A stretch of 8,817 bases of DNA, from positions 7,547 to 16,363 of the forward strand of contig NCJR01000065.1 in assembly GCA_002282555.1 (NCBI GenBank). The letters are read 5' to 3'. Of the stretch, positions 1 to 6,549 are shown in pieces. The notes beneath the pieces are model-generated. The model searched no databases. It was not told where the DNA came from and saw nothing but the letters and a program-made list of their open reading frames with translations. Source of the stretch: Rhodobacterales bacterium 34-62-10 (GTDB lineage Bacteria > Pseudomonadota > Alphaproteobacteria > Rhodobacterales > Rhodobacteraceae). The first letter of the stretch is position 1. Every line of letters starts with the position of its first letter. Made by a program: the position numbers and the translations under genes.

Positions 1-381
1 GTTCTCGTTCCGTGTCATCTTGACGAAAAGTGGGTTGCTATCAAAGAAATCATAGGTGAATTCAACCAATTGGCGCATTGCATCCAAGGGGGCAAGCCGC
101 GCCATTTCCAGATCACGTTCCTGCGCGCGGATATCCGCGAAGATGTGTTCGATCACCGCGACGTAGAGTTTTTCCTTGCTGCCGAAGTAATGATAAAGCA
201 GGCGCGGGTTGCAGCCGACTGCCTTGGTGATGCGGTCCACACGCGCGCCGTGAAAGCCATGATCGGCGAACTCACGCAGCGCAGCCTCGGTCAGTTGCGC
301 GCGGGTTCGTTCCGGATCCCGGCTTCGCAGTTGTTTCTTGGGCGCAACTTCGGTCATCGTTTCTTCATTGTTGCAGGCCAT
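1..381 (-). CDS. TetR/AcrR family transcriptional regulator (partial, C-terminus beyond window)
   Basis: Reading the minus strand from 381 gives 127 residues with no stop before the window edge. Residues about 25-77 form a typical TetR DNA-binding domain: a first helix with A-A-L-R-E-F, then a helix-turn-helix with V-D-R-I-T-K-A-V-G-C-N, then the hallmark L-L-Y-H-Y-F-G-S-K-E-K-L-Y (about 61-73). The last visible residues (F-F-D-S-N-P-L-F-V-K, ending N-E-N) resemble the start of the ligand-binding domain of RutR/NalC-like TetR proteins. Such proteins are dimeric, usually repressors, and are released by a small ligand, which is unknown here. The start is uncertain. ATG 381 and ATG 357 are in frame, neither has a strong ribosome binding site, and 357 would give M-T-E-V-A-P-K-K, a common kind of TetR N-terminus. 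The gene is divergent from the molybdoenzyme gene, and a 16-bp palindrome lies about 115 bases upstream, suggesting autoregulation and control of the divergent unit (inferred). Confidence 0.93.
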   Translation of the reverse strand, partial: MACNNEETMTEVAPKKQLRSRDPERTRAQLTEAALREFADHGFHGARVDRITKAVGCNPRLLYHYFGSKEKLYVAVIEHIFADIRAQERDLEMARLAPLDAMRQLVEFTYDFFDSNPLFVKMTRNEN

Positions 382-495
382 GATACGGCCCCGGTCCTTG
401 TCACTAACGGACAGGGCCGCGTATCGCCAGCCCGGACCTTTGGCATCAATTGCACAAAACTTGACCAATCAGCGCGCATCGCGCGCCCTAAAGGT

Positions 496-511
496 AAGTG
501 AACGTTTACTT
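496..511. promoter_or_regulatory. Operator-like palindrome, likely TetR-family binding site
   Basis: The 16 bases AAGTGAACGTTTACTT form an inverted repeat with no spacer. The half-sites AAGTGAAC and AAGTAAAC (the reverse complement of the right half) match at 7 of 8 positions. Palindromes with AGTNAAC/GTTNACT arms are a common style of operator for TetR/AcrR regulators. The site lies in the intergenic region in front of the divergent TetR-family gene, where an autoregulatory operator is expected. Binding is inferred; no second copy was seen in the other intergenic regions. Confidence 0.6.
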
Positions 512-517
512 GAAACT

Positions 518-552
518 CCGCCAGCCCTACCACATTCCTGCGGGCTGGGCGG
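518..552. repeat. Imperfect GC-rich hairpin between operator and gene remnant
   Basis: The left arm CCGCCAGCCC (518-527) pairs with the right arm GGGCTGGGCGG (542-552), leaving one unpaired base in the right arm and a loop of about 14 bases. It starts six bases after the operator-like palindrome ends. There is no T-run on either side, so a standard intrinsic terminator is not supported. It could be an RNA structure in a leader, an additional protein site, or decayed sequence. Confidence 0.4.
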
Positions 553-604
553 GCATGCGGTCTGACAGGTGGTGGGTCGTCAGGGGCGGCAACGCTGCTT
601 TCTT

Positions 605-918
605 GACACCGGCCAAGGAATTGACCGTCCCGTCCCCATGGGCCCCATCCGACACGCGGTCGGGGGTCAAGCCTGATCACGGCCGCCGTTGCGAAAGCCT
701 GGGACCATATCTTTCGCCACAAGGGGGGAATCGGTGGACATGCCCGGTGGGATGATCTGATGGCCCCGGCCATCGTGCTGGCAGAGGACGGATTCAGCGT
801 TTCTCCCTCACAGGTGTTCCGGGGCGATTTTTTGCATGGCACGACCCACGGCCGTCGCACGGGACGCGCCGCAGAATTGAAGCAGACCGCCAACCATGTT
901 CTGATATCAACCGCATAA
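605..918 (+). pseudogene. Decayed fragment resembling gamma-glutamyltransferase (frameshifted, truncated)
   Basis: Translating 673-918 gives 81 residues with no usable start. They include L-I-T-A-A-V-A-K-A-W, then W-D-D-L-M-A-P-A-I-V-L-A-E-D-G-F-S-V-S-P. This resembles the region of gamma-glutamyltransferases normally written as (W/L)-x-(E/D)-L-L-A-P-A-I-x-L-A-E-x-G-F-x-V-S. The stretch just before it, 605-673, reads in another frame (D-T-G-Q-G-I-D-R-P-V-P-M-G-P, then H-A-V-G-G-Q-A) and stops at 674-676, so a frameshift near 670 would join the two. I do not recognise the last 30 or so residues, which stop at 916-918. The N-terminal region, the autocatalytic threonine region and the C-terminal half of the enzyme are absent. 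A functional product is very unlikely. The fragment ends 18 bases before the molybdoenzyme start, so an intact gene may once have been the first gene of that operon. The assignment rests on one motif and is tentative. Confidence 0.45.
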
Positions 919-936
919 CGTTCGGGAATGCGCACC

Positions 937-3000
937 ATGTCCAGACCTCAGACAATCAAGACCATGTGCCCTATGAACTGTCACCCCACGCTTTGCGGCA
1001 TGACGGTAACGGTCCAGGGGGATCGTCTGCAGTCGATCACCGGCGATACCGAGAACCCGGACAGTCAGGGCTTTCTTTGTATGCGGGGCAAGGCCGCGCA
1101 TGAGATCGTGGGCAATGCGCAAAGACTGCTGAGCCCGCTGATGCGCGAGGGGCCGGGACAAGGCGGGTGGCGGGCGACCGACTGGGAGGCCGCATTGAAC
1201 GTGATCGCGGGGCATATGGCGCGGGTGGGGCCGGGCGCGGTCGGTATTTGGCAGGGGCATGGCGTGGCGGTCAATGACTACGGCGTGGGCGTCAAGCGCG
1301 GATTGATCGAACGCTTTGCCAATCTTTACGGCTGCCACACCTGGAACCCGGCGATGATCTGCTGGGGCTTGGGCGGTTTCGGGTTGGGGCTGACCGGAGC
1401 ATTGGAGACCTCGACCAAGGAGGATATGGGCGCGCATTCCGCCATGGTCATCCTGTGGGGCGCCAATACCGTCAGTCAGGCCCATACGATCCGCCATGTG
1501 GAACAGGCCAAGCGGCGCGGGGCACGGGTGGTGGTGATCGACGTGCGCCGGACCGAAGCAAGCGCGCTGGCAGATGAGGTGATCCTGCTGCGGCCCGGCA
1601 CGGATACAGCACTGGCGCTGGCCATGATGCAGGTGATCGTGGCGGATGGGACATGGGACCGCGATTTCGTGGCGGATCATACGCTGGGATTTGACGCGCT
1701 GGCCACACATCTGGCCGACAAGACACCGGAATGGGCCGCAGCGGTAACGGGCGTTTCAGCCGCCACGATCACCGCGCTGGCGCGCCGCTATGCCGCGACC
1801 CGGCCCGCGATGATCGTGCTGGGCGGATCATCACTGCACAAGGGCGCGAATGGGTGGCATGCGGCGCGCGCCATCGCCTGCCTGCCCGCGCTGACCGGGG
1901 ATTTCGGCCAACCGGGTGGCGGGATCGGCCCCCGCCACGGCGCACGCAGCCATGGGGCAGGGTTCACCGATATCACCGCGCGCGACCGTCGCAGACCCGG
2001 CGACTATATCCCCAATCAGATGGAGGCGATCGTCGCGGGGCTGGAGACGGGGCGGATCAAGGTACTGCTCTCGCTGGGCTCCAACCTGCTGTCGTCCTTT
2101 CCCGATACCAATCGGCTGCGTGCTGCGCTGGCCAAGGCAGAGTTGGTGGTGGTGCATGATATCTTCATGAACCAGACCATCCGTGAGGCGGCCCATATCG
2201 TCCTGCCCGGCACGATCTGGCTGGAGGAGATCGGCGTGAAGGCGACCAACACCCATGTCTATCTGTGCGATCGTGCAGTGGCCCCGGCGGGACAGGCACG
2301 GCCCGTCCAGGACATGCTGACAGGGCTGGCCGACCGGCTTGGTGTTGCGGATGTCTATCCCTGGGCAGATCAAGAGGCCGCGATTGACGCGGTCTTGGAT
2401 CATCCCGCAACGGGACATGCGAATGTCGCTGCGATGCGTTCCAATGGGGGTCACGCAGCCTTGCAAGTCTCGCCGTTTGCCTATCCGACGAAGGCCTTCA
2501 ACACTTCCTCGGGCAAGATCGAATTCTGGTCAGAGCGTGCCTTGCAGATGGGGCTTGATCCTTTGCCGCAGGCAACCGTGGCTGCGCGCGACGAGGATTG
2601 GCTGACCCTTGCACAGGGACGCACCTTTGCGCATTTCCATTCCTTCTACGATCATGGCCGCGCCCTGCCCAGCCTGGCTGCGCGTGAGGCTGCGCCCACC
2701 CTCTGGATGGCCGAGGCGGATGCGGCGCGGCGCAGTATCACGGATGGTGCCCAGATCACGATCTGGAACGGGCGCGGCACGTTTCAGGCCATGGCGCTGC
2801 TTACGCTCCGCATCCCGTCTGGCACGGTATGGATGCGCGATGGCTGGCCGGAGTTCAACGTGCTGATGGACGGTGCCGCCGTGCTGCCGGATACGGCGTT
2901 GGACGCATTTGCCTTTTCGGTCGGTCAGGCCAGCTTTGCAGCACTGGTGCAAGTCAGGCCTGCTGCCGCGCCGACGACAGCGCCCCACTTGCGCAGGTGA
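937..3000 (+). CDS. Molybdopterin oxidoreductase (DMSO reductase superfamily), single-subunit type
   Basis: The 687-residue protein is a molybdenum bis-molybdopterin enzyme. The N-terminus has a [4Fe-4S] motif, Cys11-x3-Cys15-x4-Cys20-x27-Cys48, followed by M-R-G-K, with Lys52 in the usual electron-relay position. Residues about 50-560 form the molybdopterin oxidoreductase fold. Cys142, in I-C-W-G-L-G-G-F, lies in the region where family members carry the Cys, SeCys or Ser ligand of molybdenum, and is the best candidate. The C-terminal 110 residues, with N-G-R-G at 611-614 and G-W-P-E-F-N, match the molybdopterin dinucleotide-binding domain. There is no twin-arginine signal peptide, so it is probably cytoplasmic. 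No Fe-S or membrane-anchor subunit gene is adjacent. ATG 937 is preferred because a GGGA sits at suitable spacing; ATG 928, three codons upstream, has it too close. An alpha/beta hydrolase follows after 58 bases. Substrate and electron partner cannot be read from the sequence; formate, thiosulfate and organic substrates are all possible in this superfamily. Confidence 0.93.
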   Translation: MSRPQTIKTMCPMNCHPTLCGMTVTVQGDRLQSITGDTENPDSQGFLCMRGKAAHEIVGNAQRLLSPLMREGPGQGGWRATDWEAALNVIAGHMARVGPGAVGIWQGHGVAVNDYGVGVKRGLIERFANLYGCHTWNPAMICWGLGGFGLGLTGALETSTKEDMGAHSAMVILWGANTVSQAHTIRHVEQAKRRGARVVVIDVRRTEASALADEVILLRPGTDTALALAMMQVIVADGTWDRDFVADHTLGFDALATHLADKTPEWAAAVTGVSAATITALARRYAATRPAMIVLGGSSLHKGANGWHAARAIACLPALTGDFGQPGGGIGPRHGARSHGAGFTDITARDRRRPGDYIPNQMEAIVAGLETGRIKVLLSLGSNLLSSFPDTNRLRAALAKAELVVVHDIFMNQTIREAAHIVLPGTIWLEEIGVKATNTHVYLCDRAVAPAGQARPVQDMLTGLADRLGVADVYPWADQEAAIDAVLDHPATGHANVAAMRSNGGHAALQVSPFAYPTKAFNTSSGKIEFWSERALQMGLDPLPQATVAARDEDWLTLAQGRTFAHFHSFYDHGRALPSLAAREAAPTLWMAEADAARRSITDGAQITIWNGRGTFQAMALLTLRIPSGTVWMRDGWPEFNVLMDGAAVLPDTALDAFAFSVGQASFAALVQVRPAAAPTTAPHLRR

Positions 3001-3058
3001 TTGACTTGACCATGCACAACCAACAGGCTCTTGCGGACATCAGGAGGAGAGACCAACC

Positions 3059-3946
3059 ATGATCACGACGCAGACAAAGACAGTGCCGCATCTGGGCGGA
3101 TCCCAGATCGGCTACAGAATGCCCGCCCCCTTCGACCCGTCACGGCCTACGCTGGTGATGGTCAATTCCTTCAGCACCTCGTCCGATCTGTTCACGCCGC
3201 AGTTCGAGGATGAGAGCCTGTCCAGCATGGCCAACCTGCTGGCGATCGAACTTTATGGCCACGGCGATACCCGCAGCCCGTCCGAGCAGTTCACCTATTG
3301 GGACACGGCCATCGCGAACCTGCAACTGATGGACGCACTTGGCATCGACAAGGCCTTTGTCATGGGCACGTCCCAAGGCGGCTGGGTCGCGGCGCGCATG
3401 GCGATGCTGCAGCCGGAGCGGATCTCCGGGATCATCCCCTTGGGCACCTCGATGGACCGCGAAAGCCCGCGCAGTCAGGATCTGGGCTGCTGGAACGGCG
3501 ATGAGGTCTGCTCGCCCGTCGTAGCCCAACTCTCGGCTCCGGTGGACGAGGAATGGACCGTGGACGGCGGCTTTACCGATTTCATTCTGGCCGCTGGGAT
3601 CGGCGGGCCAAAATCGGAAGAGCAGCGCCAGCACTGGCACCAGGTGCACCGCAAGAATTATTCCGGCGATGCCGGACGGCGGCGTTTGCTGATGGCGGCA
3701 ATCAACCTGCGCGACCGTGACGGTCTTCTGGGGCGGCTTGGTTATGTGACCTGCCCGGTGCTGTGGATGCATGGCACTGCGGATCAGGTCTATTCCGTGG
3801 CCAACGCACAGGACAACATCGCACAGTTCACGGCCTCGCGGGACGCCCGGCTTGAGGTGGTCGAGGGAGGGCAGCATTTTCTGTCCGCCTCGCATCCCGA
3901 GGCGGTGAATGCCGCCACAGCGGAGTTCATCGGCAGCTGGGCCTGA
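3059..3946 (+). CDS. Alpha/beta hydrolase
   Basis: This 295-residue protein has the complete layout of an alpha/beta hydrolase. An early strand and oxyanion region (T-L-V-M-V-N-S-F, 31-38) is followed by E-L-Y-G-H-G-D-T-R-S (64-73). The nucleophile elbow is G-T-S-Q-G-G with Ser105, the acid is probably Asp242 in M-H-G-T-A-D-Q-V, and the base is His273 in G-G-Q-H-F. It lacks a signal peptide and is probably cytoplasmic. A strong AGGAGGAGA ribosome binding site lies about 8 bases before ATG 3059 and fixes the start. It follows the molybdoenzyme by 58 bases with no terminator between them, so the two are probably co-transcribed. It may hydrolyse an ester, lactone or C-C bond in a product of the molybdoenzyme (inferred). 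The family is too broad for the substrate to be named. Confidence 0.9.
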   Translation: MITTQTKTVPHLGGSQIGYRMPAPFDPSRPTLVMVNSFSTSSDLFTPQFEDESLSSMANLLAIELYGHGDTRSPSEQFTYWDTAIANLQLMDALGIDKAFVMGTSQGGWVAARMAMLQPERISGIIPLGTSMDRESPRSQDLGCWNGDEVCSPVVAQLSAPVDEEWTVDGGFTDFILAAGIGGPKSEEQRQHWHQVHRKNYSGDAGRRRLLMAAINLRDRDGLLGRLGYVTCPVLWMHGTADQVYSVANAQDNIAQFTASRDARLEVVEGGQHFLSASHPEAVNAATAEFIGSWA

Positions 3947-3978
3947 CCGGGCGATGGCCTGATGCGCAACTTGCATTA

Positions 3979-4006
3979 TCTGGCGCGAGCGACAGGTCGC
4001 GCCAGA
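3979..4006. terminator. Bidirectional intrinsic terminator-like stem-loop
   Basis: The arms TCTGGCGCGA (3979-3988) and TCGCGCCAGA (3997-4006) are perfectly complementary over 10 bp with an 8-base loop. The hairpin lies between two convergent genes: 32 bases after the hydrolase stop and 19 bases after the amidase-family stop on the other strand. It is followed by CTTT on the plus strand and by TAATG on the minus strand, so the T-tracts are short. The location and perfect stem favour a shared terminator. Confidence 0.7.
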
Positions 4007-4025
4007 CTTTCCGCTGACGAGCGGG

Positions 4026-4949
4026 TTACAAGAGGGCCTTTTGCATCATCATATGCACGCCCTTTTCGCGGTTCACCGTCTGCGTGATCCGCAGGTCCCC
4101 CGCCAAGGAACACAGCATATAAGCCTGTTCCCGCGTGATCCCTGCCCGTTCAGAAACAAGCGCGATCATCCGGCGCAGCGCGATTTCGGTGCAGACATCA
4201 AGATCGGGATGCATCCCCATGGTGATGACATGGGTGGGCGTCTCGGCCTCGGGATAGGTCAGGTCCATATCGCGACGGATTGTCAGGCGGAAACGGCCCT
4301 GCAACGCGGTTTCAATGGCGGTCACGCAGACCTCGCCATCACCCTGCGCGCCGTGACCATCCCCGCAGGAGAAGAGCGCGCCTTCGGCATGCACGGGCAG
4401 GTAGAGCGTGGTTCCCGCGACCAGTTCCTTGTTGTCCAGATTGCCGCCATGGGCGCGTGGTTCAATGGTTGAGATGCGGCCCCATGCAGACGGCGGGGCG
4501 ACACCCATCACACCAAAGAACGGTGCAAGTGGCAGTTTCAGGCCCCATGGCAGCGACGCCTCGCCCCGTTCTGCATCCAGTGGGACCGTCATGTGATGAT
4601 ATTGCGGAAAATCCTGCGGCAGCGTGCCCGACAGTGGCCGGATGAAGGTATAGCCCCAGTCCTGCCGCAACTGCACATCCAAGATATCCACCTGCAATAC
4701 GTCACCGGGGCGCGCGCCATCAACGGCGACTGGCCCGGTCAGGATGTGACCCGGCATAGCAGGCAGACCCGCGGCGTGGATCGCCAGCAGTTCCGGTGGC
4801 ACATGGAACCCGGCACCCGGCAGCACCTGGGGTCCGCCCGAGACGCTGTTGATCGTCACCTCATCGCCGCTGGCGATTGTGACAACAGGGGGCAGACTTG
4901 CGTCGAAAAAACCCCAGTGGCAGGTTCTCGGTCCAGCATCGACGATCAT
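4026..4949 (-). CDS. Acetamidase/formamidase family protein
   Basis: The 307-residue protein belongs to the FmdA/AmdA family, whose characterised members hydrolyse formamide, acetamide or related short amides to ammonia and the acid. Signatures are H-W-G-F-F-D (11-16), S-G-D-E-V-T-I (27-33), V-S-G-G-P (36-40), A-H-G-G-N-L-D-N-K (166-174) and F-S-C-G-D-G-H-G-A-Q-G-D-G-E (193-206). The H-G-G-N-x-D-N and G-D-x-H-x-x-Q-G-D-G-E blocks are the most conserved parts of the family. The length is usual, the protein looks complete, and it lacks a signal peptide. An AAGGA seven bases before the ATG at 4949 supports the start. It is convergent with the preceding hydrolase and divergent from the MetX-like hydrolase, with about 250 bases between. 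Many family members have no tested substrate, so a true formamidase is not certain. It could supply ammonia, or act on an amide intermediate made by the neighbouring enzymes (inferred). Confidence 0.92.
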   Translation of the reverse strand: MIVDAGPRTCHWGFFDASLPPVVTIASGDEVTINSVSGGPQVLPGAGFHVPPELLAIHAAGLPAMPGHILTGPVAVDGARPGDVLQVDILDVQLRQDWGYTFIRPLSGTLPQDFPQYHHMTVPLDAERGEASLPWGLKLPLAPFFGVMGVAPPSAWGRISTIEPRAHGGNLDNKELVAGTTLYLPVHAEGALFSCGDGHGAQGDGEVCVTAIETALQGRFRLTIRRDMDLTYPEAETPTHVITMGMHPDLDVCTEIALRRMIALVSERAGITREQAYMLCSLAGDLRITQTVNREKGVHMMMQKALL

Positions 4950-4977
4950 GTGGGTATCCTTCGCTTCTGTGGCCGCA

Positions 4978-4991
4978 GGCAGGATACTGCC
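4978..4991. repeat. Small inverted repeat upstream of the acetamidase/formamidase gene
   Basis: GGCAG (4978-4982) and CTGCC (4987-4991) flank a GATA loop. The repeat lies 28 bases upstream of the amidase-family start codon, inside the divergent intergenic region 4950-5201. It could be a small operator or a 5' leader hairpin, but a 5-bp arm can arise by chance in GC-rich DNA. I saw no convincing -35/-10 pair in this region. Confidence 0.25.
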
Positions 4992-5201
4992 CGCGGTGTG
5001 TCATGGGTCCAATCTGCCGGAACGCTACACCCCGCCCGTCAGAAGTGGTAGCGGCAGATCCGGCAATCCCGGCACCGGGCACGAAATAATGCATCAGGCC
5101 GCACGGCGGGACAGCGCAGGGTCGTGGCACCACTTTCAACACTTGCGCCCAGACGGTCGTTGTTATCTGCTGCACCCAACCATTCGACAACCCGCGGGGT
5201 C

Positions 5202-6221
5202 ATGATGATGACGGATAGCCAAAGTTTCGAGATCGAGAACTTGAGGCTACAGCGCGGCACGACCCTGCCGCGCGCCCATCTGGTCTACAAGACCTATGGC
5301 AAGCTGGCGCAGGACAGGTCCAACGCAATCCTATATCCCACATCCTATGGCGCGCAGCATCACGACACCGAATGGCTGATCGGGCCGGCGCGCGTGCTTG
5401 ATCCGCGCGACTGGTTCATCATCATCCCGAACATGTTCGGCAATGGATTATCCACCTCGCCCTCGAACATCGCGGCCCCCTTCGGGCCGGATCGTTTCCC
5501 CCAGATCACCCATTGGGACAACATCCATGCCCAGCGCCGCCTCTTGGCTGAGGTTTTCGGGATCGAGGAACTGGCGCTGATCTATGGCTGGTCGATGGGG
5601 GCGCAACAGGCGCTGCATTGGGGGGCGATCATTCCCGATCAAGTCCAGCGCATCTGCGCCGTCTGCGGATCAGCCCGGACCTCCATCCATAACCGCGTCT
5701 TTCTGGAAGGGGTCCGCGCCACGCTGACAGGTGATCCGGCATGGAACGGCACCCATTTCAGCCAGCATCCCCGGCGCGGGTTGCGGGCGATGGGGCGGGT
5801 CTATGCGGGATGGGCGATGTCGCAGGCGTTTTACCGCGAGAAAATCTATGAACAGGTCGGCTATGCCTCCTTGGAAGATTTTCTTGTCCGGTCGTGGGAG
5901 GCGAATTTCCTGCGCCGGGACGCGCATGACCTTCTGGCCAGTCTGGAGACATGGATGGCGTCGGATATCTCGGACAATGCCATTCACAAAGGCGATCTGA
6001 AACAGGCGCTGGGGGCCATTACCGCGCGGTCCATCATCATGCCATCGCAGACCGATCTCTATTTCACGCCCGAAGACAGCGCTTTGGAAACCGCCATGAT
6101 GCCGAATGCAGAATTCCGACCCATCAATTCGATCTGGGGCCACCGGGCCGGCAACCCCGCGATGAATCCGGAAGATGAAACGGTTCTGAAAAAGGCGGTG
6201 TCGGATCTGCTGGGTGGTTGA
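5202..6221 (+). CDS. Alpha/beta hydrolase, homoserine acetyltransferase (MetX)-like family
   Basis: The 339-residue protein starts like the MetX-type fold: F-E-I-E-N-L-R-L then T-L-P-R-A-H-L-V-Y-K-T-Y-G (about 9-33). The nucleophile elbow is Y-G-W-S-M-G-A-Q with Ser131. The probable acid is Asp285 in S-Q-T-D-L-Y-F, and the base is His314 in I-W-G-H-R-A-G-N-P. True homoserine O-acetyltransferases usually have G-G-S-x-G-G-M and G-H-D around the active site. The changed elbow and the H-R-A-G-N-P motif place this protein in the related general-hydrolase branch, so a methionine role is not supported. Three in-frame ATGs occur at 5202, 5205 and 5208; only a weak GCGGGG precedes them. An open frame extends upstream to 5124 but lacks family-like sequence. 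The gene is divergent from the acetamidase/formamidase gene, so a shared control region is possible. It ends 19 bases from the convergent DUF4389 gene. The substrate is unknown. Confidence 0.88.
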   Translation: MMMTDSQSFEIENLRLQRGTTLPRAHLVYKTYGKLAQDRSNAILYPTSYGAQHHDTEWLIGPARVLDPRDWFIIIPNMFGNGLSTSPSNIAAPFGPDRFPQITHWDNIHAQRRLLAEVFGIEELALIYGWSMGAQQALHWGAIIPDQVQRICAVCGSARTSIHNRVFLEGVRATLTGDPAWNGTHFSQHPRRGLRAMGRVYAGWAMSQAFYREKIYEQVGYASLEDFLVRSWEANFLRRDAHDLLASLETWMASDISDNAIHKGDLKQALGAITARSIIMPSQTDLYFTPEDSALETAMMPNAEFRPINSIWGHRAGNPAMNPEDETVLKKAVSDLLGG

Positions 6222-6240
6222 GCAGGGTCCGAAGGCCGGA

Positions 6241-6549
6241 TCAGTCCAGATCGGACCATGGCCACGGTTTCACATTGCTCGCCGCAGTCTGGTAGCGCGC
6301 AGCTTTGGCGACCCAGATTCCAAGGTCGGTGCCGAAATCGGCCAGCCTGCGGTTCGGTTCCTTGTTGTTCACCAGCATGACGATGAACTGGATCAGCGTG
6401 GCCACCCCCAGAACTGTCTGCGCCAAAGAGATCATGATTGCGATCAGGATCATGTAGATCAAGCGTTGCAGCATGTTGTCCGGCACCTCGGGTTCGAACT
6501 GCTCTCCGTTCAGGCGACCCGCGACCTTGGCTTCATCCTGACCCATCAT
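6241..6549 (-). CDS. DUF4389 domain membrane protein
   Basis: This small protein of 102 residues has a polar, acidic N-terminus (1-25), a long hydrophobic segment (about 26-60, with L-I-Y-M-I-L-I-A-I and V-L-G-V-A-T-L-I-Q-F) and a C-terminal tail ending K-P-W-P-W-S-D. The order R-L-I-Y-M-I-L, L-G-V-x-x-L-I-Q-F, then N-R-R-L-A-x-F-G and a K-P-x-P-W/F-S-D tail is typical of DUF4389 proteins, which are inner-membrane proteins of unknown function. The hydrophobic part could cross the membrane once or form a hairpin. A GGGGGA lies 3-6 bases before the paired ATGs at 6549 and 6546, so 6549 is preferred over the GTG at 6567, which lacks such a site. It is convergent with the MetX-like hydrolase and divergent from the decarboxylase. 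No operon partner is visible. Confidence 0.85.
   Translation of the reverse strand: MMGQDEAKVAGRLNGEQFEPEVPDNMLQRLIYMILIAIMISLAQTVLGVATLIQFIVMLVNNKEPNRRLADFGTDLGIWVAKAARYQTAASNVKPWPWSDLD

Noticed and set aside
498..755. A plus-strand GTG-start open frame of 85 codons.
   Set aside because: It starts inside the operator palindrome, has no ribosome binding site and its product resembles nothing; the better reading of this area is a decayed gene in other frames.
354..938. A 194-codon minus-strand open frame across the TetR-molybdoenzyme intergenic region.
   Set aside because: It overlaps the TetR start and the remnant in another frame, is rich in Arg, Pro and Trp, and shows no domain.
907..1710. 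A 267-codon minus-strand open frame opposite the molybdoenzyme.
   Set aside because: It overlaps a certain gene, has low-complexity shadow composition and no ribosome binding site or family signature.
3140..3976. A 278-codon minus-strand open frame opposite the first hydrolase.
   Set aside because: It is a shadow of the alpha/beta hydrolase gene, which has a full catalytic triad and a strong ribosome binding site.
5124..5201. N-terminal extension of the MetX-like protein from an upstream ATG.
   Set aside because: The extra 26 residues do not resemble the family N-terminus or a convincing signal peptide, and the ATG at 5202 gives the expected start.
5040..5201. Possible SAM-II riboswitch before the MetX-like gene, as found before metX/metA in alphaproteobacteria.
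   Set aside because: I could not find the conserved SAM-II loop and pseudoknot sequences, and the protein does not look like a true methionine-biosynthesis enzyme.
6226..6257. Inverted repeat GGTCCG/CGGACC between the convergent MetX-like and DUF4389 genes.
   Set aside because: The arms are only 6 bp with a 20-base loop, overlap the DUF4389 coding end, and lack a T-run, so a terminator call is not supported.
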